In this document: one piece after another, positions 8,931 to 17,054 of the stretch | Position numbering within the stretch: the first letter of the stretch is position 1 | Layout: each line of letters begins with the position of its first letter | Assembly (NCBI RefSeq): GCF_024347395.1 | Contig: NZ_AP025473.1 | Location: forward strand, 310,001 to 374,000 | Reading direction: 5' to 3' | DNA length: 64,000 bases | Origin: Vibrio cortegadensis | Lineage (GTDB): Bacteria; Pseudomonadota; Gammaproteobacteria; Enterobacterales; Vibrionaceae | Translations under genes and position numbers: made by a program | Notes under the pieces: model-generated | Database searches by the model: none | Told to the model about the DNA's origin: nothing | Seen by the model: the letters and a program-made list of their open reading frames with translations, nothing else

Positions 8931-9306
8931 ATCGATTCAAACGTTACAAATGTCCCATCCAATAATGATTGGATGGCGATAGCCTATGAATATTTCAAAT
9001 TAAAACAGTATCAATTTAGTACCTTTAAATCAGCGATTTATTTTTAAGACCGTCAATTAAACTTGGACTGAAGATAAACTTTCTTATGCAAAAACATGTT
9101 TGTAGGTTTCTCTTTTTTCCGCCTCACTCGAAAAGCATTTTAATTTTTCGCCTAAAAAATAAAGTATCTCAAATACTAGCCTTGATGTTCTTCAATATCT
9201 GAAAAACAGCTTATGTTTCTTCCAAGAATACCCCTGTATTCCAAGTTCCATTTTTTGGGAATACCGTTTTCTTGGACGTTCTTATTCAAGGGATGAGATA
9301 AATATT
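8931..9306. other. Intergenic region upstream of chiA
   Basis: No reading frame of note was found. The AT-rich stretch should hold the chiA promoter and leader. The only clear structure is the two-tier inverted repeat at 9222-9275, listed separately. Confidence 0.5.
9222..9275 (+). promoter_or_regulatory. Nested inverted repeat in chiA leader/promoter
   Basis: Two nested perfect 7-bp arms: CCAAGAA (9222-9228) with TTCTTGG (9269-9275), and GTATTCC (9236-9242) with GGAATAC (9258-9264). It ends 31 bases before the chiA start codon and lacks a T-run. It could be a leader RNA stem with an internal loop, or a pair of operator half-sites. Confidence 0.55.
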
Positions 9307-11856
9307 ATGAATCGTTTTACTTTGTGCGCAGCAAGCATTGCCACTGCTCTTTCAAGTGCAGTAATAGCGGCACCTGCTACCCCGAGCATTGATATGTACG
9401 GCTCGAATAACCTACAATTTTCAAAAATTGAACTCGCAATGGAAACCACTTCTGGCTACAACCAGATGGTGAAATACCACGACTTAGCCACCATTAACGT
9501 TAAATTTAATCAGTGGAGTGGAAGTTCTGGCGATACTTACAAAATCTACTTTGATGGCATTGAAGTCGCGACGGGGCCAATTAAAGGCAGCCAAACAACG
9601 GCCAGCTTCCAATACGGGAAAGGTGGTTTGTATCAAATGGAAATTGAGGCGTGCGACGCAACAGGGTGTAGTCGTAGCGCACCTGCTGAAATTACCATTG
9701 CAGATACAGATGGATCGCACTTAAAACCATTAGCAATGAATACCGATCCGAACAATAAGTCATACAACACGGATCCAAACACAGTAGTTGGTACTTACTT
9801 TGTTGAATGGGGTATCTATGGTCGAGACTATACAGTGGACAACCTTCCGGTCGATAATCTCACGCATATTTTATACGGTTTCATTCCAATTTGTGGGCCT
9901 AACGAATCAGTAAAAACCGTGGGAGGGAATAGTTACAACGCCTTAATGACAGCTTGTAACGGAGTCAACGATTACGAAGTGGTTATTCACGATCCTTGGG
10001 CTGCATTTCAAAAAAGCTTCAAACAAGCAGGCCACGAATACAGCACGCCGATTAAAGGTAATTACGCCATGATGATGGCGATGAAGCAGCGCAATCCAGA
10101 TCTTAAAATTATTCCTTCAATTGGCGGTTGGACGCTTTCCGATCCCTTCTTTGACTTTACAACCAAAGCCAATCGCGACACTTTTGTGGCTTCTGTTAAA
10201 AAATTCCTCATTACATGGAAGTTCTATGATGGCGTTGACATCGACTGGGAATTCCCAGGAGGCGGTGGTGCCGCGCCTGATCTAGGCGATCCAGTGAATG
10301 ATGGTCCGGCTTATGTCGCTTTAATGCAAGAGCTACGCACCATGTTAGATGAGCTTCAAACGGAAACAGGCAAGAGTTATGAGTTAACTTCAGCGATCGG
10401 TGTGGGTCACGATAAGATCGAGGATGTTAACTACGGTGAGGCGATCCAATACATGGATTACATCTTTGCCATGACTTACGATTTTTATGGTGGCTGGAAC
10501 AATGTATTAGGTCATCAAACCGCTCTACATTGCGGAAATTTCATGTTGCCAGGCCAATGCGATGGCTCCGGTGTCGATGAAAATGGAGAAGCCTTTAAAG
10601 GCCCAGCCTATACGTCAGACAACGGTATTCAACTGCTATTGGCGCAAGGCGTACCAGCGAATAAGTTAGTTCTTGGCGCAGCCATGTATGGCCGAGGTTG
10701 GGAAGGCGTAATGCCATCTAGCCTGACAGATCCGAACGATCCAATGACAGGCGTAGGTAACGGCAAGCTCAAAGGGAGTACCGCTCAAGGCGTGTGGGAA
10801 GATGGTGTCATTGATTACAAAGGGATCAAAAACCATATGCTTGGAGAAAACAGCCAAGGTATTAATGGTTTTGAGTATGGTTATGATGAAGTTGCAGAAG
10901 CTCCCTACGTTTGGAACCGTTCTTCAGGTAAGCTCATCACATTTGATGATGCACGCTCAGTTAAAGCTAAGGGAGCCTACGTTCGTGACCTAGGATTGGC
11001 CGGACTATTTTCTTGGGAAATCGACGCTGATAACGGTGACATTCTAAATGCGATGCATGAAGGGTTAGCGGGTGGTTCAACGATTCCTCACAACAAAAAA
11101 CCCATCGCTGATGCAGGGATTGATCAAACCCTGATAGGTCCAATCACAGTAACTCTTGATGGCTCTTTGTCCAAAGATATGGATGGCACTATCCGCACTT
11201 ATGAGTGGAAACAGATATCGGGTGAGACAGTAACATTAACGGATGCTAACCAAGCAAAAGCAAAGTTTGCCATTGATGAAGTCAGTCAACAGCAACGCTT
11301 AGTCTTTACTCTCACGGTCACCGACAATGAAGGCGCAACGGCCATTGATGAGATCGTCGTGACAGTTAACCCTAAAAACACAACCCCGATCAATACTCCG
11401 CCAGAAGCTAAAATTTTGGCACCAGCATCCGTCAACGCTGGTGATTCCGTTATCATTGATGCTTCAGCCTCAAGCGATGCGGATCAAGATGTACTCAGCT
11501 TTACTTGGACGATACCACCAAGCATTAATGCGACGGTTCAAGGGGATAAAGTGATTTTCACTGCCGCAGAATATGCCCAAGACACACCGCTAAACTTTAC
11601 TGTTAACGTGAGTGATGGTGTTGCGAGTTCATCAGCCTCGGTTTCTGTCATCGTTCTCAAAAAGATCACTGATGGTGGCGATACCTGTACCAACCTTTGG
11701 GATTCATCAGCGATATATACTGGTGGGAATCAAGTGACACACGACGCGAAAACATGGGAAGCAAAATGGTGGACAACAGGTGAAAACCCAAGTCAATCAG
11801 GCAAGTGGGGAGTATGGAAGCTCATTGGGGAAGCAAACTGCTCTGTCTCTAAATAG
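9307..11856 (+). CDS. chiA: Secreted GH18 chitinase A
   Basis: An 849-residue endochitinase that hydrolyses beta-1,4-GlcNAc chains outside the cell. Residues 1-21 form a Sec signal peptide. Then come a beta-rich ChiA N-terminal domain (about 22-135), the GH18 barrel (about 155-590), two PKD/Ig-like domains (about 597-690 and 700-790) and a C-terminal CBM5/12 chitin-binding domain (NLWDSSAIYTGG, KWWTTGENP). The catalytic motif DGVDIDWE places the proton-donor glutamate at residue 315, the same number as in Vibrio harveyi ChiA as I recall it. SIGGWTLS and AMTYDFYGGWN, both typical of the family, are present. Vibrio chitinases are usually exported by the type II system; no exporter is nearby. 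Control is probably by chitin sensing (ChiS/CRP), not shown by this sequence. Confidence 0.96.
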   Translation: MNRFTLCAASIATALSSAVIAAPATPSIDMYGSNNLQFSKIELAMETTSGYNQMVKYHDLATINVKFNQWSGSSGDTYKIYFDGIEVATGPIKGSQTTASFQYGKGGLYQMEIEACDATGCSRSAPAEITIADTDGSHLKPLAMNTDPNNKSYNTDPNTVVGTYFVEWGIYGRDYTVDNLPVDNLTHILYGFIPICGPNESVKTVGGNSYNALMTACNGVNDYEVVIHDPWAAFQKSFKQAGHEYSTPIKGNYAMMMAMKQRNPDLKIIPSIGGWTLSDPFFDFTTKANRDTFVASVKKFLITWKFYDGVDIDWEFPGGGGAAPDLGDPVNDGPAYVALMQELRTMLDELQTETGKSYELTSAIGVGHDKIEDVNYGEAIQYMDYIFAMTYDFYGGWNNVLGHQTALHCGNFMLPGQCDGSGVDENGEAFKGPAYTSDNGIQLLLAQGVPANKLVLGAAMYGRGWEGVMPSSLTDPNDPMTGVGNGKLKGSTAQGVWEDGVIDYKGIKNHMLGENSQGINGFEYGYDEVAEAPYVWNRSSGKLITFDDARSVKAKGAYVRDLGLAGLFSWEIDADNGDILNAMHEGLAGGSTIPHNKKPIADAGIDQTLIGPITVTLDGSLSKDMDGTIRTYEWKQISGETVTLTDANQAKAKFAIDEVSQQQRLVFTLTVTDNEGATAIDEIVVTVNPKNTTPINTPPEAKILAPASVNAGDSVIIDASASSDADQDVLSFTWTIPPSINATVQGDKVIFTAAEYAQDTPLNFTVNVSDGVASSSASVSVIVLKKITDGGDTCTNLWDSSAIYTGGNQVTHDAKTWEAKWWTTGENPSQSGKWGVWKLIGEANCSVSK

Positions 11857-11892
11857 CGAAATGGCTCGCTAACGTTTTGTAGCGGTCAAATA

Positions 11893-11926
11893 AAGCCTAA
11901 CGCATCACTGTCGTTAGGCTTTTCTC
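11893..11926 (+). terminator. Rho-independent terminator after chiA
   Basis: AAGCCTAACG pairs perfectly with CGTTAGGCTT (9-base loop), followed by TTCT. It may also serve the convergent hydrolase gene. Confidence 0.85.
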
Positions 11927-11943
11927 TATTGAGTCGATGAACG

Positions 11944-12795
11944 CTAAATTAACTTATCGAAACTCTCCATCACCTGTTGGCACTTCATAACGCGCCCATG
12001 GCCTTGTCCTTGAGTCGTCACAAGCGTTACTTTGTCCATTTCATTGGCTGCCTGCTGCGAGACTTCATGCTTAGTAAATCTATCTTTCTGATCATGAACG
12101 ATATACGTCTGCGCCTCTCTCTGACGGAGTTTTTGCAGTGGATCGATAGATTGAAGTGGGTAGTGATATTGCTCTTGTAACTCAGACACAATCGCTTCAA
12201 ATAGCTTCATTGAGTAGCCAGATCGAGCCACACTGCCAAACAAGTTATCCAAATAATCAAGCACAGGCGCAATTAATAACATAGGCACATTTTGAATCTT
12301 CGCGTGGCGGCACTCTAAAGCCGATGCCGTTCCCATGCTGTGTCCAATCACACCAGCTACGGGTTGTTCTGTTACGCTATCAAGAACAGCTTCAAGTCCA
12401 TTCACAAATGCGGGAATATGCCCATAAACACCATCGCTGCCGCCATGCGCAGGATGATCATAAGCCAAAGCAGTAAACCCTTTGCTCGCGATATGCTCCA
12501 TTAGCGGATAAAACTGACTCGCCGTTCCAGACCAGCCATGAGTTAACACCCATACAGGGCCAGCGCCTAGGGTATACGTCTTTAACGTCCCTTCCTTACT
12601 TTCGACTTCACCGCATACTAACCCTTGCGGTTGGCTGTTTTTCGCTTCTGTTCGAGCTGGGGTTAACAGTAATTTACGCGCCGTTTTTTTTGCATGACTA
12701 GGCGCCACTGTATGATGCAACCGAGTAGTCACGTTGACTAAAGTGCGCTTCAAACTGAACTTGCCTGAGGTGTTAAAATATATTTTTTCGCTCAT
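11944..12795 (-). CDS. Alpha/beta hydrolase
   Basis: A 283-residue alpha/beta-hydrolase fold protein. The nucleophile elbow is GHSMG (in VIGHSMGTASAL), the oxyanion region is THGWSGTASQFYPL, and the last part has the expected acid and histidine (VHDQKDRFTKHE; GQGHGRVMK). It lacks a signal peptide and so is cytoplasmic. The substrate is unknown; an ester or acyl compound is likely. AAGG seven bases before the ATG supports the start. The TetR-family gene 12930-13529 lies directly upstream on the same strand but is separated by a terminator, and the hydrolase promoter region carries a 17-bp motif shared with the TetR promoter, so it is probably the regulator's target. Confidence 0.85.
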   Translation of the reverse strand: MSEKIYFNTSGKFSLKRTLVNVTTRLHHTVAPSHAKKTARKLLLTPARTEAKNSQPQGLVCGEVESKEGTLKTYTLGAGPVWVLTHGWSGTASQFYPLMEHIASKGFTALAYDHPAHGGSDGVYGHIPAFVNGLEAVLDSVTEQPVAGVIGHSMGTASALECRHAKIQNVPMLLIAPVLDYLDNLFGSVARSGYSMKLFEAIVSELQEQYHYPLQSIDPLQKLRQREAQTYIVHDQKDRFTKHEVSQQAANEMDKVTLVTTQGQGHGRVMKCQQVMESFDKLI

Positions 12796-12842
12796 CTATG
12801 TGCCTTATCCTTTCAGCCTATGAACAAAAACAAGATCAATTT

Positions 12843-12859
12843 AAAAGAACGACCGTGCT
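12843..12859 (+). promoter_or_regulatory. Putative TetR operator upstream of hydrolase
   Basis: AAAAGAACGACCGTGCT on the plus strand matches 16 of 17 bases of the motif at 13560-13576 (minus strand). The core AGAACG-N2-CGTGCT is an imperfect palindrome (AGnACG-N2-CGTnCT), the form expected for a TetR dimer. It lies 48-64 bases before the hydrolase start codon. Confidence 0.65.
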
Positions 12860-12872
12860 TTTTATGAAAATT

Positions 12873-12895
12873 AAAAAAGGAGGTAAGCCTCCCTT
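12873..12895 (-). terminator. Rho-independent terminator after the tetR-type gene
   Basis: On the minus strand GGAGG-ctta-CCTCC is followed by TTTTTT. It lies 35 bases past the TetR stop codon and before the hydrolase gene, separating the two transcripts. Confidence 0.75.
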
Positions 12896-12929
12896 ACATT
12901 ATAATTTATGTTGGATGTCGCAAGTGCCT

Positions 12930-13529
12930 CTATTGGGGAATTTTCCAACTAGAAATCAAACGCTCTACCCCTTCCCAAAAGTGGCGCTGGCTCACGTCTT
13001 CTCCTTGCAAAGAGTAAAATAAGTTGGCGCTGAGGTATAAACCATACAATTCAAATGTGGCTTGCTGTGGATCTAAATCAGCACGAAATTGCTGATTATC
13101 AACCCCCTTTTCTACCTGAATGGTTAAGTAATGAATCCATGTCGCGATGGATTTTTGCAATGCTTGTTGAATGGCACAAACATCCGCTCCGGCATCTTTC
13201 CACGCATCGATAAACATACAGCTACCTTGAAAAGAGTGATTCCATCCCAGCCAATTTTTGAGCAAGCTTTTTAATTTAGCCTCAATATTGTCATCACCCA
13301 GTAGCCTCGCAGGCGCTATCACCCGCTGGGTAAAAATCAGATTAGAGAATTCCAACACCGACAATTGCAGGTTTTCTTTAGAATTAAAGTGAGCAAAAAG
13401 ACCACTTTTAGACATCCCGCACTCTTTGGCTAACTCGCCAATGGTTAAACTTTCTAATCCATTCTTACTCGCCAGTTCAAATGCGCAATTGAGAATATGA
13501 TCTTTGGTTACTTTACCTTTACTCATCAT
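12930..13529 (-). CDS. TetR/AcrR family transcriptional regulator
   Basis: The 199-residue protein has a TetR-type helix-turn-helix in residues 8-54 (ILNCAFELASKNGLESLTIGEL then ECGMSKSGLFAHFNSKENL) and a helical ligand-binding C-terminal part. Such proteins are dimeric repressors released by a small molecule. The ligand cannot be inferred. The gene precedes an alpha/beta hydrolase gene on the same strand, and both promoters carry the same imperfect palindrome, so autoregulation and control of the hydrolase are likely. A second ATG codes for residue 2; either may start translation. Confidence 0.9.
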   Translation of the reverse strand: MMSKGKVTKDHILNCAFELASKNGLESLTIGELAKECGMSKSGLFAHFNSKENLQLSVLEFSNLIFTQRVIAPARLLGDDNIEAKLKSLLKNWLGWNHSFQGSCMFIDAWKDAGADVCAIQQALQKSIATWIHYLTIQVEKGVDNQQFRADLDPQQATFELYGLYLSANLFYSLQGEDVSQRHFWEGVERLISSWKIPQ

Positions 13530-13559
13530 TATCCAGACTTATGTTTACACTCCGTTTTT

Positions 13560-13576
13560 AGCACGTTCGTTCTTTT
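13560..13576 (-). promoter_or_regulatory. Putative TetR operator upstream of tetR-type gene
   Basis: Read on the minus strand, AAAAGAACGAACGTGCT lies 31-47 bases before the TetR start codon and differs at one base from the copy upstream of the hydrolase (12843-12859). Confidence 0.65.
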
Positions 13577-13583
13577 TTGCCAA

Positions 13584-14144
13584 TTATTTTTTGTCATGAT
13601 GATCTAACGACTGTGTCGCATTCGGTTTACGCGCAAGATCTCTTGCTAAGATCAACGCCAAACCAAATATTTGCAAAAACAGAGCGATATTTTTATAAAA
13701 AGCCATGTTGTCGCTCGTCACTTGCATCAACTCAGCAACCGCAACATTATCAAGATAGAAGTCATCAATTCGGTCACGCTGAGTTTGTTGTGCTAAGTTA
13801 ATGAGCGTCATTATTTCAGATAGATTTTCAATGCTAATTTTAGGCACTTCCTTCCCAACCCAAACCGCCAGTTGCCCGCGTAAAACTTCATCCAATACCG
13901 AACTGGTAAAGGCAGACTCTAAATCGGTTTTATCCACATGCAATAAGATTGATTCACGCTTGCGTTCTAATGTTTCAATGCTATTCCAAGAAAGCTGAAT
14001 CGAATACATGTTACTTTCTTTCTGCTCAGCAAGTTGTGCAAGTTCCGCAGATTGTTTATCCAAAACTAAGCTAGACGTAATAATCGCAAGAATGTTAAGG
14101 ATCAACCCAAAAAGCACTATCACCCATGCTGGTGGTATTCTCAT
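13584..14144 (-). CDS. Membrane protein with periplasmic helical domain, 186 aa
   Basis: The start at 14144 is chosen because GGAGG lies nine bases upstream; a frame extends to 14171 without such a site and would run into the gene before. The 186-residue product has a transmembrane helix at each end (WVIVLFGLILNILAIITSSLV near residue 10 and NIALFLQIFGLALILARDL near 160) and about 120 residues of mostly helical, heptad-like sequence between (LAEQKESNMYSIQLSWNSI). The layout resembles a chemoreceptor-like or four-helix sensor domain without an output domain. No family was recognised. It begins 20 bases after the MAPEG gene, so the two are probably one operon. Confidence 0.7.
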   Translation of the reverse strand: MRIPPAWVIVLFGLILNILAIITSSLVLDKQSAELAQLAEQKESNMYSIQLSWNSIETLERKRESILLHVDKTDLESAFTSSVLDEVLRGQLAVWVGKEVPKISIENLSEIMTLINLAQQTQRDRIDDFYLDNVAVAELMQVTSDNMAFYKNIALFLQIFGLALILARDLARKPNATQSLDHHDKK

Positions 14145-14164
14145 CTGCGTTTTCCTCCTCACTT

Positions 14165-14551
14165 CTACCACAACTTCTCAAACGGCAAATAAACAATATT
14201 CAAAACGATCAAGCTCACCATCGCTAAAAAAGTCAGTTTCATGCCATTCACCCGGCCCGACATCTTCTCTTTCAATAACCCTTTCGCATGCATCACGCGC
14301 CCTATCACGAATACCACTCCTACAAGATGCAGCAGCCATGAAGGCGCACCGTTAAACTCAACCAAAGCCATCAAAATAAGCGTAATAGGAATATAGTCCA
14401 TTGCATTACTTTGCGCCGATCTAGCGATTTGTAACCCTTCTACTCCACCATCCGAATACGCAACTTTGTTGCTGCGTCTTTGTTTAATGACTTCTATCGC
14501 CAGCCAAATCATAATGCTGGCTAAAATGGAGGCGTAAAGTGCTGTGATCAT
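14165..14551 (-). CDS. MAPEG family membrane protein
   Basis: The 128-residue protein has four hydrophobic helices and the arrangement of the bacterial MAPEG (YecN-like) family: a first helix ending in a basic loop (EVIKQRRSNKVAYSDGG), then ARSAQSNAMDYIPITLILMAL and a GRVMHAKGL motif. Eukaryotic relatives are glutathione-dependent membrane enzymes; the bacterial role is largely unknown. It is in the inner membrane and is followed after 20 bases by the 186-residue membrane protein, suggesting co-transcription. Confidence 0.85.
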   Translation of the reverse strand: MITALYASILASIMIWLAIEVIKQRRSNKVAYSDGGVEGLQIARSAQSNAMDYIPITLILMALVEFNGAPSWLLHLVGVVFVIGRVMHAKGLLKEKMSGRVNGMKLTFLAMVSLIVLNIVYLPFEKLW

Positions 14552-14617
14552 GCATTTATCCTATCTGTTTTTATGTAAGTTAACGTTAAGTTCTACTTGA
14601 GTTATGAATTCGAAGCA

Positions 14618-14646
14618 ATAAAAAACCCAACCGAAGTTGGGTTTTG
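14618..14646 (-). terminator. Rho-independent terminator after glgB
   Basis: AACCCAAC-ttcg-GTTGGGTT followed by TTTTATT on the minus strand, 35 bases past the glgB stop. A shorter T-run on the plus side makes it potentially bidirectional. Confidence 0.88.
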
Positions 14647-14680
14647 TCGTCATTCAGATTTAAAGTCTAATACGATATAT

Positions 14681-16861
14681 TTAGCACTTTTTGTAGAAGA
14701 CGGTCGATAACGGTGGGATACGAAGTGATAGCGACTGCGCTAAGCCTTCACTTTCAATCGCTTCCGTTTGAGCCGTTTGCATCACCTCAAAGCCACTACC
14801 ATTATATTTCGTGTCATCAGTATTCAGCAGTAATTCGTAGCTATGATCCGTCGGTACACCAAGGCGGAACGCTTCGTGGGGTACTGGCGTAAAGTTACTG
14901 ATCACAAGTACTCGCTCACCAGATTCACTGATACGTTCGTGAGCTAAAATGCTCGCTTCTTCTGCGTCTTGAAGTCTCCATTCAAACCCTTTAGGGTCAA
15001 AATCTTGATCATGCATTGCCGCTTGCTCTCGGTACAACATATTCAGATCTTTAGTCAGCGTCTGCACACCTTGATGGCGAGGGTAATCAAGTAAGAACCA
15101 CTGCAATTGGTCATCGTGATTCCATTCAGCAGTTTGACCAAATTCCGCCCCCATAAAGTTAAGCTTCTTACCCGGTTGACCGTACATATAACCCATGTAC
15201 GCACGCAAGTTAGCCGTTTGCTGCCACTCATCGCCAGGCATTTTATTATGGATTGAACCTTTACCATATACGACTTCATCATGAGACAAAGACAGAACAT
15301 AGTTCTCGCTATGAGCGTAAACAAGCGGGAACGTGATGGTATTATGGTGGTATTTTCGGTTAATAGGATCTTCTTGAATATAAGAAAGGCTATCGTGCAT
15401 CCAACCCATATTCCACTTAAATCCAAAGCCTAAGCCTCCCATAAAGGTAGGCGCAGAGACACCCGGGAACGCAGTCGATTCTTCAGCAATCGTCATCACA
15501 TTCGGGAAGTGCTTGTACACTTCTTCGTTCATCCATTTCAGGGTTGCTATCGCATCATAGTTTTCGTTGCCACCATCTTGGTTCGGGATCCACTGGTCAT
15601 GGCTACGTGAATAATCCAAGTAAAGCATCGACGCTACCGCGTCTACACGTAGGCCATCAATGTGGAACTGATCAACCCAATAGAGTGCATTCGACACTAA
15701 GAATCGACGGACATGTTCACGACCTAAATCGTATATGTATGAATTCCAATCTTGGTGCCAACCTCGACGAGGATCTGGATCATGGAACAGTGGCGTTCCA
15801 TCAAAATTAGCCAAACCATGATCATCCGATGGGAAGTGAGCTGGAACCCAGTCCAGCACAACGCCAAGGCCTGCTTGGTGACATTGATCGACGAAATATT
15901 TGAAGTCATCAGGTGAACCAAAACGACTGGTAGGTGCAAATAAACCAACCGGTTGATAACCCCAAGAACCAAAGAATGGATGCTCAGAAACGGGCATTAA
16001 TTCAACGTGTGTGTAACCTAAACCTGTCAGGTATGGAATAAGCTCTGCGGCAAGATCTCGATAGTTTAAGAACTCTCCATTCGCATCGCGTTTCCATGAA
16101 CCAGCGTGCAGTTCATAAAATGATAACGCTTCTTTGCGTTTCTCAGTTACTGGGCGGTTTTGCCACTGTTCATCTTGCCACTCATAACGGTCATGGTCAT
16201 AAGTAATAGATGAAAATGATGGGTATTGCTCTGAATAAAAGCCCCATGGATCGGCTTTATGAGGTAGACCTTCACCATTTGGACCTTTCAGCTCAAATTT
16301 GTATTGAGCACCTTCCTCAAGGTTTGGAATAAACAGTCCCCAGATGCCGTAATCTAAACGCTGCATTGGAAAACGACGACCATCCCACGAGTTAAAGTTA
16401 CCCACTAGACTCGCTGCCGTAGCATGCGGAGCATAAACTAAGAAACGTGTACCTGAGATCGATTTACCATCACGCTCAAGAGTAATGAATTGCGAACCCA
16501 TTTGCTTGTACATCTCTTTAGGCGTATGAAGCGCTTCATACTCGGCATACAATTCATGGTACTGATACGGATCATCAAGAACCTGCTCGGTACCCGACCA
16601 ATCAATGGCTAATTGATAATGTGTAAAACGCAGATCACGCTTACTCTTAAGAATAAAGCCACTCTCTTGATCGCGTTCTAATTCAATTCGAGGTTCCTTG
16701 TCGATAACTAACTCAACTTTATTTGCGCCCGGAATCCAAACTCGTAATGCACCATCCTCTGGCGAAATAAACGGGCCTAAAAAAGAAAACGGGTCAGCAA
16801 ACGAAGCTTGAGAAAGTTGACTGTATGTTTGTTCTTGCTTTGAAATAGTTGTTATTTTCAA
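14681..16861 (-). CDS. glgB: 1,4-alpha-glucan branching enzyme GlgB
   Basis: A GH13 enzyme that cuts an alpha-1,4 glucan and rejoins the piece as an alpha-1,6 branch. An N-terminal beta domain plus CBM48 (about residues 20-210) precede the barrel. Catalytic residues are seen in [12 protein letters not shown] (nucleophile D), [11 protein letters not shown] (acid/base E) and [12 protein letters not shown] (D). The frame runs back to 16951, but that part overlaps the malQ terminator and encodes nonsense-like sequence. A TTG at 16861 is preceded by AGGGAGAGAG with seven bases from GGAG, giving 726 residues, the usual length, so TTG is the likely start. It follows malQ with a terminator between, so expression is by read-through or its own promoter near 16870-16900. 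Confidence 0.95.
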   Translation of the reverse strand: MKITTISKQEQTYSQLSQASFADPFSFLGPFISPEDGALRVWIPGANKVELVIDKEPRIELERDQESGFILKSKRDLRFTHYQLAIDWSGTEQVLDDPYQYHELYAEYEALHTPKEMYKQMGSQFITLERDGKSISGTRFLVYAPHATAASLVGNFNSWDGRRFPMQRLDYGIWGLFIPNLEEGAQYKFELKGPNGEGLPHKADPWGFYSEQYPSFSSITYDHDRYEWQDEQWQNRPVTEKRKEALSFYELHAGSWKRDANGEFLNYRDLAAELIPYLTGLGYTHVELMPVSEHPFFGSWGYQPVGLFAPTSRFGSPDDFKYFVDQCHQAGLGVVLDWVPAHFPSDDHGLANFDGTPLFHDPDPRRGWHQDWNSYIYDLGREHVRRFLVSNALYWVDQFHIDGLRVDAVASMLYLDYSRSHDQWIPNQDGGNENYDAIATLKWMNEEVYKHFPNVMTIAEESTAFPGVSAPTFMGGLGFGFKWNMGWMHDSLSYIQEDPINRKYHHNTITFPLVYAHSENYVLSLSHDEVVYGKGSIHNKMPGDEWQQTANLRAYMGYMYGQPGKKLNFMGAEFGQTAEWNHDDQLQWFLLDYPRHQGVQTLTKDLNMLYREQAAMHDQDFDPKGFEWRLQDAEEASILAHERISESGERVLVISNFTPVPHEAFRLGVPTDHSYELLLNTDDTKYNGSGFEVMQTAQTEAIESEGLAQSLSLRIPPLSTVFYKKC

Positions 16862-16899
16862 AAACTCTCTCCCTAACCAAACTTCAAAAAATATTAAAA

Positions 16900-16936
16900 T
16901 TATATATAAAAAATGCCCGCTAAATGTGCGGGCATT
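16900..16936 (-). terminator. Rho-independent terminator after malQ
   Basis: AATGCCCGC-acattta-GCGGGCATT, a 9-bp perfect stem, followed by a T-run on the minus strand; located between malQ and glgB. Confidence 0.9.
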
Positions 16937-17054
16937 ATAACGACAATCCATTTTACAGGACTACGCTTCATGATAGAGTGACCAAAGCGATAGTTTCGCC
17001 TGCAACCGCAGGAAACTACTGGTATTTTGTCTTATCGCACTCTATTCAATCATC

